Part shown: positions 32,511 to 39,887 of the stretch, one piece after another
Numbering within the stretch: position 1 is the stretch's first letter
Layout: each line of letters opens with the position of its first letter
Source of the DNA: an uncultured Fibrobacter sp.
Lineage (GTDB): Bacteria; Fibrobacterota; Fibrobacteria; Fibrobacterales; Fibrobacteraceae
Length of the DNA: 40,612 nt
Assembly (NCBI RefSeq): GCF_937877005.1
Contig: NZ_CALEFV010000023.1
Location: 1-40,612 of the forward strand
Direction: 5' to 3'
Notes under the pieces: generated by a model
What the model was told of the DNA's origin: nothing
The model's database searches: none
The model's input: the letters and a program-made list of their open reading frames with translations, nothing else
Made by a program: the position numbers and the translations under genes

Positions 32511-33305
32511 ATGAGGATGAAGCTACTCGCTATATTAATTTTGAGCTGCTTCCAAGTGGTTCTTTCTCAGACTGCCCCTGCAACTGATTCTGTTTCCCAG
32601 GCTTCTTCTACGATTTCCGAAGAAAAAAAAAGGGGACTGCTGGATGCCCTTTACCCAGTTTCACCTGATGAGGCCATTGCTAAGGGACGTATTCTGGGGG
32701 GAGCGACGCTTTCGCTAATTCAGGGAAATACGGATGATGATGTCCTTAATGTCCTGATAGGAGATGTCTATGAGGGAGAAGGCTACATGTTTACAGCCGA
32801 ACTCTTCGGTGGATATTTTATAAGGAATGCAATGGCGGTCGGTACTCATGTGGGGTATTCGCGCACCTGGTTTGACATAGATTTCTCGATTCTTGAGGAC
32901 ATTGCTGATATTCAGCAACACCGGAAGTATGTAAACAACGGCTTTTTTGTGCAACCATTCTTGAAGAACTATCTTAAAATTTTTGATTCACGCAATATCT
33001 ATTTCTTTAACGAAACTTCGGTTTCGGTTGAATATTCTTATGGCATATCGCAGGTCGATGACGGCGAGGATATGGATAAGACGCGAAGTACGGGATGGAC
33101 CATTAAGGCGGGTATCAATCCAGGTGTTTGCATTATGGTGCTGAACCGCTTTGCCTTTGAAACGTCCGTTGGTCTGTTGGGACTTAGTTCCAATGTCGTG
33201 GAAGTGGAAGAGAACGGTGAAAGGCATAGCAGGGTTGTCTACAATATCGTGAATTTTACTATAAACCTGTTGGCTCTGGATTTTTCTCTGGTGTATTTTT
33301 TCTAG
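32511..33305 (+). CDS. Outer-membrane beta-barrel-like protein
   Basis: The 264-aa protein has a signal peptide (MRMKLLAILILSCFQVVLS-Q), a short disordered N-terminus, and repeated amphipathic strands ending in the aromatic LLALDFSLVYFF, typical of an outer-membrane barrel terminating in Phe. A TATTAT hexamer (32498-32503) ends 7 nt before the ATG at 32511 and no Shine-Dalgarno is seen. It is followed by a lipoprotein gene after 12 nt. Pore or assembly role is inferred only. Confidence 0.7.
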   Translation: MRMKLLAILILSCFQVVLSQTAPATDSVSQASSTISEEKKRGLLDALYPVSPDEAIAKGRILGGATLSLIQGNTDDDVLNVLIGDVYEGEGYMFTAELFGGYFIRNAMAVGTHVGYSRTWFDIDFSILEDIADIQQHRKYVNNGFFVQPFLKNYLKIFDSRNIYFFNETSVSVEYSYGISQVDDGEDMDKTRSTGWTIKAGINPGVCIMVLNRFAFETSVGLLGLSSNVVEVEENGERHSRVVYNIVNFTINLLALDFSLVYFF

Positions 33306-33317
33306 GAGCGGGGACAT

Positions 33318-34610
33318 ATGTTTAAATTCGGGATGGTTCTTGTTTTCCTAGTAATCCTGCAGGCGTGTTCCGATGAAAAATCTTCGGCTGTAGCTCCCAG
33401 GCAAGACGTCCTTTCGCTGTTTGATGGGGCGGAAAAGGCCGATATTGACTACGATAAGCGGACTATTATCTTGAACAAGTGGGTTGATAGCCTCAAGCTA
33501 GAAGACTTGGATGTTCTTGAAGGGAAAAAAGTTTATTTGGCGTTGGATGATGACCCAATTGATCCGGAAATTGACTGGAATTCTCCGGTAAAATCGGGCT
33601 CTGCCGTTGCTATTGGTGAATCGGGGGCGAATCTTGTTGTACTGGATGGATCTAGCCGTATTGTGGCCGTTTGGAAGATTGAAAATCCGTCTAGGAAGAG
33701 TAGCGAGGCTCAGTCAAGCTCCTCCAAGGCGAAATCCTCGAGCAGTGCTGCTGTGTCTTCCAGTAGCAAGGAAAAATTGAGTTCGAGCGCCGTAGTGTCT
33801 TCGGATAGTGTTACATCAAGCTCTAGTATCGGAGTTTCTTCGAGTAGTGAAGAATCTAGCTCTAGCCAGGAAGAACCTCAGTTGCCGGGAGCCGATTTCT
33901 CGCTCCGAAATAAATTTTGGGCAACGACGAGCGATGCGATGGCAACGGAGAAAACGGCCTCAATGATAAAAATTTCCTCGGAAGCGAATCTTGTGGAAGA
34001 TGGTGAATGCATTACCATAATGACTCGTGAGGTGGCGGGATCCCTGCTTGTTGACGGTAGCTGGAAAATGGCGGGGGGCTACTATTTTACAGGGGATTAT
34101 GAAGGAATGACAGCCCTTGATATTTATGAGCAGGGATACGCGAGTGGAACCCCTTCGACGGATGAATCCGACATTACGAAAGATATGAAATTTGGACAGC
34201 CTTTTACGGCGCGTCCCATCGCTTTTGAGCTGACTTATGCTTACAACCATGTCGAAGGAAATTCCAAGGATTACCCGCAGAGAGGCCTTGCTTATGTGAT
34301 GCTAGTGAGCAAGGAACATAAGGTGGTCGCTATAGGGGCCATTCTAGATAGTGCGAGTGTTGCCATGACAACCAGGACCGTAACGCTGGAATATGGAAGG
34401 GACCCCTTTGGGATTTTGAGTGGGGATTATCCCGTTGCCGATGATTTGGTCCTGGGAACGGGTGGGGAAGATGTTGCCGAAATTATAGTGATGTTTGCGT
34501 CTTCGGCATATGCGCATATTGTTGCCGGAGGTGTTCTGGGCTCTTCTGATAAATACCGTGGCGGGGAAGGATCGTCTCTCACGCTGGACCAGCTTAAATT
34601 GATTTACTAG
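33318..34610 (+). CDS. PCMD-domain-like surface lipoprotein with Ser-rich linker
   Basis: The signal peptide ends at Cys17 (VILQAC-SDEKSS). Residues 25-120 form a beta domain, residues 125-190 a poly-serine linker (SSSS repeats with Lys, Val, Glu), and residues 195-430 resemble the PCMD domain (putative carbohydrate metabolism domain), including DFSLRNKFWATTSDAMA and FGQPFTARPIAFELTYAY. Sits between a barrel gene and a second PCMD-type lipoprotein gene that follows after 10 nt with AGGAG. Carbohydrate binding is inferred from the family name only. Confidence 0.72.
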   Translation: MFKFGMVLVFLVILQACSDEKSSAVAPRQDVLSLFDGAEKADIDYDKRTIILNKWVDSLKLEDLDVLEGKKVYLALDDDPIDPEIDWNSPVKSGSAVAIGESGANLVVLDGSSRIVAVWKIENPSRKSSEAQSSSSKAKSSSSAAVSSSSKEKLSSSAVVSSDSVTSSSSIGVSSSSEESSSSQEEPQLPGADFSLRNKFWATTSDAMATEKTASMIKISSEANLVEDGECITIMTREVAGSLLVDGSWKMAGGYYFTGDYEGMTALDIYEQGYASGTPSTDESDITKDMKFGQPFTARPIAFELTYAYNHVEGNSKDYPQRGLAYVMLVSKEHKVVAIGAILDSASVAMTTRTVTLEYGRDPFGILSGDYPVADDLVLGTGGEDVAEIIVMFASSAYAHIVAGGVLGSSDKYRGGEGSSLTLDQLKLIY

Positions 34611-34620
34611 GAGAAAGAAA

Positions 34621-36288
34621 ATGAAAATGATGAAAAGGAATCTTTCCCTAGCGAGGCTCCTGGCCATATTAGTCGTAAGCCTTGTCGGCTGTACCGCCGA
34701 TTATGATACATTTGATGAATCGGATTACAGGACCCTGTCCGAAATCATATTTGAAGAACAGGATGGGGGATGTGCAATTTATGCGTCGGAACATGTAATC
34801 AAGGTCTCTCTGCCTGCATCGGAGGGCTCGGAATGGGATTCCGTGACGATTGGGAGTCTCGACATGAGCTCGTTAGCGACATTACATTTGGTTGATGGAA
34901 AGTTCAAGGAATTTCCTTCGGACTCCGCGACTCTTGATTCGCTTGCGAAGAAGGTGTCCTATGTCAAGTCGAGCTTGGGCGAAGGAGACAAAATCCGCAT
35001 TCCACAGAGCCGCGTCGTTTATCTGATGGTCGTTTCCGAAAGCGGCAAGACTTCTATTTGGCAGGTCCAATTCGATATTCAGGATAAACCGAAGTCTTCC
35101 AGTAGCGCAAAGAAAACGGAGGAATCCTCTTCGTCTACAAGAGGTTCGACCGATAAGTCTTCGTCATCAAAAGGCTCTTCTGCAGAGAATGGATCTTCGA
35201 CTAATTCGTCGTCTAGGGATGATGTTTCCGATTCGGGAGATTCTCCTAAACTGCTAGAAATAGTCGTTGGCGAGGGCGAAGTGGCAGGAATGATTGACGA
35301 AGAATCCGCAACGGTATTTTTCGATATGGATTACAGAAAGGACCTGGATTTGCGAAGCCTTGGCGTAAAGTCGATAAGGCTAAGCGAGGGGGCTTCCGCC
35401 GATATTGCCGTAGGTGAAGCATACGATTTCTCGAGACCCAGGGATGTTCGCGTGATCGTAGATGGAAAAGAGCGTGTTTACAAGATGCAGGCGGGGTACC
35501 AGTACCCTGGAAGTGATTTCAATTCCTGGATCGAGGATGATTTTGGGAATAAGAACGATGTTGATGGCTGGGACAATGGTAATAACGATGCTATTTCGGC
35601 GACAAAGACTCTGACTGTCAATGAAGATGAGCAGGTTGTTAAAATGGAGTCGAAAAATGCGACGATTCTAAGCTTCGGTCGTTTTGCGAGCGGTAACATG
35701 TTGGTGGCTTATTTTAATCCTAAGTCGGTGGGTACGCTAAAATTGACGGGGTATGACGACGGAAACGAACTCATTGATTTCGGCCGTCCGTTTTATGGCC
35801 GGCCAAAGTATGTGGAATTTGACGTGAAGTACGAGGGCAAGGGTGATTCCTGTGATTTGTATGTCATTCTTGAAAATCGCAGCCGAACGACTTACGAGGG
35901 CCGGAATCAGTATAGAACGTCGAATGACAAAAATACGCTAGTTGCAAGTGCCTGGTACCGAGCGACGACGGTCGATAGCGAAGATGACCCCGATGTCGTA
36001 TCCATTGTGGACGCGGGTCGCGAAGGTTTCAAGACCATTCGCCTGGCATTCAAGTATGGTATCCCGGACGAGGCTTCGCCAATCTACAATTCGAGTCTCT
36101 TTACGACAGGGCTCAAGAATACGGCGGGAATTGACAACCATGTCGAAAAGACGGACTCGCCGGATGATTTTGACGTGACGCATATCCGTGTGGTCATGGC
36201 GTCCAGTGCGCAGGGGAATCTCTATTTGGGAACGGTGGGGGCGACCCTCTGGGCCGACGAAATGCGCCTTATTTATGAACCGTTCTGA
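34621..36288 (+). CDS. PCMD-domain-like surface lipoprotein, second copy
   Basis: The 555-aa lipoprotein has a signal peptide ending at Cys24 (VVSLVGC-TADYD). An N-terminal beta domain is followed by a poly-serine linker (about 155-200). Residues 210-295 resemble a DUF5018-type Ig-like domain (SIRLSEGASADIAVG, VIVDGKERVYKMQAGY). The C-terminal 260 residues are PCMD-like (DFNSWIEDDFGNKNDV, FGRPFYGRPKYVEFDVKY, SAWYRATTVDSEDDP). AGGAG (34609-34613) supports ATG 34621. Adjacent to the shorter paralogue, it may be the product of an old duplication with an added domain. Confidence 0.75.
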   Translation: MKMMKRNLSLARLLAILVVSLVGCTADYDTFDESDYRTLSEIIFEEQDGGCAIYASEHVIKVSLPASEGSEWDSVTIGSLDMSSLATLHLVDGKFKEFPSDSATLDSLAKKVSYVKSSLGEGDKIRIPQSRVVYLMVVSESGKTSIWQVQFDIQDKPKSSSSAKKTEESSSSTRGSTDKSSSSKGSSAENGSSTNSSSRDDVSDSGDSPKLLEIVVGEGEVAGMIDEESATVFFDMDYRKDLDLRSLGVKSIRLSEGASADIAVGEAYDFSRPRDVRVIVDGKERVYKMQAGYQYPGSDFNSWIEDDFGNKNDVDGWDNGNNDAISATKTLTVNEDEQVVKMESKNATILSFGRFASGNMLVAYFNPKSVGTLKLTGYDDGNELIDFGRPFYGRPKYVEFDVKYEGKGDSCDLYVILENRSRTTYEGRNQYRTSNDKNTLVASAWYRATTVDSEDDPDVVSIVDAGREGFKTIRLAFKYGIPDEASPIYNSSLFTTGLKNTAGIDNHVEKTDSPDDFDVTHIRVVMASSAQGNLYLGTVGATLWADEMRLIYEPF

Positions 36289-36341
36289 AGTGTTTTGTGA
36301 ATCTTTTCTATCTTTAGCGTATAGTTAAGGAGAATCGTTCA

Positions 36342-36983
36342 ATGAAGAAAATATTGACCGTGCTGGTGTTGGGCTGTAGTTTTGCAATGGCAGAAATAGC
36401 CGATCCGACTCTATATACTTCTGGAGCGAGTGAACCGGAGACCCCTGTTGTCAACATCAATCATGTCGAAAATGACGAACCTCTTTTTGCTGTGTCGGTT
36501 CACCCGGTTTCAATGTTAATCCTTTCTCTTTTCGATATTCCGTCAATCTATTTGACTATTGAAGGAAATTTGGGGAGTAACATGTCCGTGATTACTCGCC
36601 CGAATATTATCTGGAAAGATTTTTCGAGTAGCGATCAAGAATTGGATATATTCATTTTTGGCATCTCGGAGGGCTTGCGGTTTTACTTTGCCGATGGCCA
36701 TCGCGGCTTGTTCGTTGCAGCTCATTTTATTTACCAGCGTGCCGGACTGGATTACGAGTATAAAAATAATGCGTCAAAGGACGTATCCTCTCATGCGAAT
36801 GGTTTCGGCGGTGGACTGTATTTGGGACACAAGATCCGCTCGGGCCACTTTACCTCGTCGTTTGATGTCGGTCTCAATTACATAAAGTACTCCGCTTCAA
36901 AGGACGAAAAGGACGATATAGAGGATGTTGCTACTGTGGGTGTTGGTTGGGATTTCAATTACACGATAGGCTTTGCCTTCTAG
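36342..36983 (+). CDS. Outer-membrane beta-barrel-like protein
   Basis: The 213-aa protein has a signal peptide (MKKILTVLVLGCSFAMA-E) and alternating amphipathic strands (IYLTIEGNLGSNMSVITRP, GLRFYFADGHRGLFVAA, FGGGLYLGHKI) closing with YTIGFAF, a barrel-type C-terminus. AAGGAG at 36327-36332 and TATCTT at 36309-36314 give a short leader. It ends the barrel / lipoprotein / lipoprotein / barrel series. Confidence 0.7.
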   Translation: MKKILTVLVLGCSFAMAEIADPTLYTSGASEPETPVVNINHVENDEPLFAVSVHPVSMLILSLFDIPSIYLTIEGNLGSNMSVITRPNIIWKDFSSSDQELDIFIFGISEGLRFYFADGHRGLFVAAHFIYQRAGLDYEYKNNASKDVSSHANGFGGGLYLGHKIRSGHFTSSFDVGLNYIKYSASKDEKDDIEDVATVGVGWDFNYTIGFAF

Positions 36984-37021
36984 TGTAACTTTTTCTATTT
37001 TATAAAAAAAACGGAGCATTT

Positions 37022-37345
37022 ATGCCTGCAATTCACCTTACTGCAGAAAATTTTGACAAAGTGATCTCTTCGGGGCAGCTGGTCTTTGTAGACTTCTGGG
37101 CTACCTGGTGCCGTCCTTGCATGATGATGGGCCCCATTATTGACGAACTCGCCGATGAATATGATGGCCGTGCCATCATTGCGAAGATCGACGTGGACGC
37201 CGAGGGCGTGGGAGACATTTGCGGACGTTTCGGTATCACGAACATTCCCAACATGAAGCTGTTCAAGAATGGCGTTGAAGTCGGTAATGTCGTTGGGGCT
37301 GTGCCCAAGGCGACCGTCAAGGCAGTTATCGACCGTAACCTGTAA
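37022..37345 (+). CDS. Thioredoxin
   Basis: The 107-aa thioredoxin fold has the active site WCRPC (Cys30, Cys33) in FWATWCRPCMMMGP, the cis-Pro loop TNIPNMKLF and the terminal FKNGVEVG strand. The dipeptide Arg-Pro replaces the common Gly-Pro between the cysteines, which usually tunes redox potential. A GGAG (37013-37016) and TATTTT (36996-37001) precede it. hisF follows after 4 nt, probably on the same transcript. Confidence 0.9.
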   Translation: MPAIHLTAENFDKVISSGQLVFVDFWATWCRPCMMMGPIIDELADEYDGRAIIAKIDVDAEGVGDICGRFGITNIPNMKLFKNGVEVGNVVGAVPKATVKAVIDRNL

Positions 37346-37349
37346 TTTC

Positions 37350-38126
37350 ATGCTGACTAAACGTTTGATAGTGTGTCTTGATGTCCGTGACCGCAAGGTT
37401 ACGAAAGGTGTCAAGTTTAAGGGTAATGTCGACATTGGCGATCCCGTAGAAATGGGTGCGCGGTATAGCGATGACGGTGTCGATGAACTTGTTTTTTATG
37501 ATATTACGGCAAGTGCCGAGAATCGGCCTTGCGATATGGAAATGATCCGTCAGATTGCGAAACGCGTTTTTATCCCGTTCGCAGTCGGTGGTGGAATCCG
37601 CAACTTGGATGACATGCACCAGGCTCTCCTTGCGGGAGCGGAAAAGGTGAGCGTGAACAGTCTTGCTGTGCTGCATCCGGACATTATTGCTGAAGGCGCC
37701 AAAGCCTTTGGACGCCAATGTATCGTGCTTGGTATGGATGCGAAGTTTGTGGGAGTGTCTGAAAAGTTCCCAAGCGGTTACGAGGTGTATATCCGTGGCG
37801 GTCGTACGCCTATGGGACTCGACGCTGTGCAATGGGCGCGCCGTGCCGAAGAACTTGGCGTAGGAGAAATATGCTTGAACGCCATCGATACGGATGGAGT
37901 TCGAAATGGTTATGAACTGAACATTACGGATCAGGTTTCGCGTGCGGTACAGGTCCCGGTTATCGCTAGTGGTGGTGCGGGGACTCCGGACCACATTGTG
38001 GATTTGTTCGCAAAGACATCTGCCGATGCCGCCCTGGTTGCATCAATGGTCCACTTTGGCGACTACACGGTGCCGGGCATCAAGGATGCCATGCGGCGTG
38101 CGGGTGTGCCGGTTCGCAACAAGTAG
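37350..38126 (+). CDS. hisF: Imidazole glycerol phosphate synthase subunit HisF
   Basis: HisF is the cyclase half of IGP synthase in histidine biosynthesis, partnering HisH. The 258-aa TIM barrel starts MLTKRLIVCLDVRDRKVTKG; the catalytic Asp11 and the second Asp in GMDAKFVG are present, along with AVGGGIRNLDD, the NAIDTDG segment and ASGGAG phosphate-binding loops. The start at 37350 is set by homology; the upstream in-frame extension lies in thioredoxin. No other his gene is in the window. Confidence 0.94.
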   Translation: MLTKRLIVCLDVRDRKVTKGVKFKGNVDIGDPVEMGARYSDDGVDELVFYDITASAENRPCDMEMIRQIAKRVFIPFAVGGGIRNLDDMHQALLAGAEKVSVNSLAVLHPDIIAEGAKAFGRQCIVLGMDAKFVGVSEKFPSGYEVYIRGGRTPMGLDAVQWARRAEELGVGEICLNAIDTDGVRNGYELNITDQVSRAVQVPVIASGGAGTPDHIVDLFAKTSADAALVASMVHFGDYTVPGIKDAMRRAGVPVRNK

Positions 38127-38162
38127 ATTCGCGGCCAAAACTTTGGCTGCTAGAGAGGTTGT

Positions 38163-39545
38163 ATGAATCCGTCTGTTGCTGTCAAGATTTTTGAAGCGGG
38201 CCGCAGTGCCGGCGCGGATTTTGTCGAGATTTATGAGGAAGAGACTCGTAGTTCGTCACTTGGGCTTAAGTCGAGTCTGATAGAGACTGCAACGGCGGGG
38301 ACTGAGTATGGAATCGGAATTCGACTGATATACGGGACAGAGGTCCTTTACGGTTTTACCAGCGACGAAAGTGAAGACTCCCTTGTCAAGCTAGTGCAGA
38401 CTCTTGCCTTTGGACGTATTGCAGGAAAATCCTCTAGGCCGATAGAATTTGCTCCGCAAAAAAGAATTTCCGATTACAACGAAGCGGCTTTCAAGGACCC
38501 TCGCTTGCTGGGGCAAGCGGTTAAGCAGGATTTTTTGTTTCGTGCCGACAAGACTGCCCGTGCGGTTTCGAATAAGGTCGTACAGGTCGGAGCGTCAGTT
38601 ACGGATTCCTGTTCAACGATAAGCCTCATGAATAGCGAGGGGTTGAACCTGACGATGAACCGTGCGCGTTTACGGGTAAATGTGACGGTAACGGTTTCAG
38701 ATGGAACGGAACGCTTGACGACTCACGAAGCTCCCGGCGCCTTGGGCGGTTATGAACTGCTTGCGAATTATTCTCCCGAAGAATTGGCGACTACGGCGAC
38801 GGAGCGCGTGCTGCGCATGCTTGATGCGGGGTACATCGCTGGCGGTCAGATGCCTGTCGTGATGGGTAACGGCTTTGGCGGAGTGATTTTCCACGAGGCC
38901 TGTGGGCATCCGCTCGAGACGGAGGCTGTACGCCGCAAGGCGAGCCCGTTCTGCGGAAAGATCGGTGAAGCGATTGGTCAATCCTGTTTAACGGCCATTG
39001 ATGATGGAACCATGGATGGTGTGTGGGGTAGTCTTAAGTTTGATGACGAAGGGACACCTACGCAGCGTACGACGCTGATAGAAAACGGCGTATTGAAGAC
39101 CTATATGAGTGACCGTGTGGGGGCTGTCGAAGTGGGGGTTGCCCGCACGGGTTCGGCTCGTCGCGAAAGCTACAAATACGCGCCGGTGAGCCGCATGCGT
39201 AACACGTTTATCGCCCCCGGTAAAGATACGCTCGATTCCATGATCGCGAGTGTCGATAACGGGCTTTATGCCGCCCGCATGGCAGGCGGTTCCGTAAACC
39301 CCGCGACAGGCGAGTTCAACTTCGCCGTCGATGAAGGTTACGTTATCCGTAACGGTAAGATTTGCGAGCCGGTGCGCGGCGCGACCCTCATTGGCAAGGG
39401 GCACGAGATTATGCCCCGCATCAGCATGGTCGGCAGCGATTGGGAATTGGCGGCCGGTGTGTGTGGAGCGAGTTCTGGCCATGTTCCTGTGACCGTTGGT
39501 CAGCCGACAATTAAGGTCGATCAGATCCTGGTCGGCGGAAGGTAA
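38163..39545 (+). CDS. tldD: Metalloprotease TldD
   Basis: TldD is the metal-binding subunit of the TldD/TldE (PmbA) protease, which degrades unfolded peptides and processes some peptide natural products. The 460-aa protein contains the HExxxH motif as HEACGH in FGGVIFHEACGHPLETEAVR (about residues 243-248), followed by MSDRVGAVEVGVARTGSARR and the C-terminal GKGHEIMPRI segment. No tldE/pmbA partner lies in the window. It ends at a 12-bp hairpin at 39552-39580. Confidence 0.94.
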   Translation: MNPSVAVKIFEAGRSAGADFVEIYEEETRSSSLGLKSSLIETATAGTEYGIGIRLIYGTEVLYGFTSDESEDSLVKLVQTLAFGRIAGKSSRPIEFAPQKRISDYNEAAFKDPRLLGQAVKQDFLFRADKTARAVSNKVVQVGASVTDSCSTISLMNSEGLNLTMNRARLRVNVTVTVSDGTERLTTHEAPGALGGYELLANYSPEELATTATERVLRMLDAGYIAGGQMPVVMGNGFGGVIFHEACGHPLETEAVRRKASPFCGKIGEAIGQSCLTAIDDGTMDGVWGSLKFDDEGTPTQRTTLIENGVLKTYMSDRVGAVEVGVARTGSARRESYKYAPVSRMRNTFIAPGKDTLDSMIASVDNGLYAARMAGGSVNPATGEFNFAVDEGYVIRNGKICEPVRGATLIGKGHEIMPRISMVGSDWELAAGVCGASSGHVPVTVGQPTIKVDQILVGGR

Positions 39546-39551
39546 AAAAAT

Positions 39552-39580
39552 GACTGCATTCCCCCCAAGGGAATGCAGTC
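39552..39580. terminator. Hairpin after tldD
   Basis: A 12-bp perfect stem (39552-39563 with 39569-39580) and 5-nt loop; the plus side is followed by TTTGGTGTTT and the minus side by a 7-nt U-run after one A. It should end tldD transcription. Confidence 0.75.
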
Positions 39581-39597
39581 TTTGGTGTTTGGGGATG

Positions 39598-39625
39598 TTG
39601 GTTATCTATGGTAGATGTCTATAAT
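39598..39625 (+). promoter_or_regulatory. Consensus-like promoter in the tldD-clpB gap
   Basis: TTGGTT (39598-39603), 16-bp spacer, perfect TATAAT (39620-39625). Predicted start is around 39632. No open reading frame begins here before a terminator at about 39695. Confidence 0.55.
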
Positions 39626-39631
39626 TTAAAT

Positions 39632-39695
39632 CTGAAAATGGGCTAGAGAAAGGGTTTGTGGAAACAAAGCGTTGTTCGGTTTTACAACGCTTTTT
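39632..39695 (+). ncRNA. Candidate small RNA between tldD and clpB
   Basis: The stretch from the predicted start of the TATAAT promoter to an intrinsic terminator (stem 39666-39675 with 39684-39693, 8-nt loop, five U's) is about 64 nt. It contains no start-codon-led reading frame of note. I infer a small RNA, or a short leader transcript; this is unproven. Confidence 0.35.
39666..39695 (+). terminator. Intrinsic terminator in the tldD-clpB gap
   Basis: 10-bp stem AAAGCGTTGT / ACAACGCTTT with loop TCGGTTTT and a T5 tail. Confidence 0.75.
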
Positions 39696-39835
39696 GTCTC
39701 AAAATGAGGCGAGATTGCGTTTTTTTTTGAAAAAACGCCATTTTCTTATTAAACATTGTTTTGGACCGGTGAGAATAGCGGGCTCTTTTTGGGGCAAATT
39801 GCCGAAAAATGCATTTTTTTCGTTTTTTGGGAAAT
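39696..39835. other. AT-rich region with palindromes upstream of clpB
   Basis: No gene seen. Holds a 9-bp hairpin GCGTTTTTT/AAAAAACGC (39717-39738), an 11-bp inverted repeat GGCAAATTGCC (39793-39803) and a 14-bp perfect palindrome AAAAATGCATTTTT (39805-39818), both lying 17-43 bp before the sigma-54 element. They may be activator or repressor sites. Confidence 0.45.
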
Positions 39836-39851
39836 TGGCACGGGTTTTGCA
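39836..39851 (+). promoter_or_regulatory. Sigma-54 (RpoN) -24/-12 promoter of clpB
   Basis: TGGCAC (39836-39841), 5-nt spacer, TTGCA (39847-39851), an exact match to the RpoN consensus with the required 10 bp between GG and GC. The predicted start is near 39862, giving a 26-nt leader with GAAGG (39876-39880) before the ATG at 39888. Confidence 0.75.
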
Positions 39852-39887
39852 TTTAGGAAGCGGAAAAAATAAAAAGAAGGTTCATTT

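Noticed and set aside
33700..33880. Serine-codon runs as a tandem repeat or recombination site
   Set aside because: Codon usage varies and they encode poly-serine linkers, as at 12990-13130 and 35090-35220; normal for Fibrobacter surface proteins.
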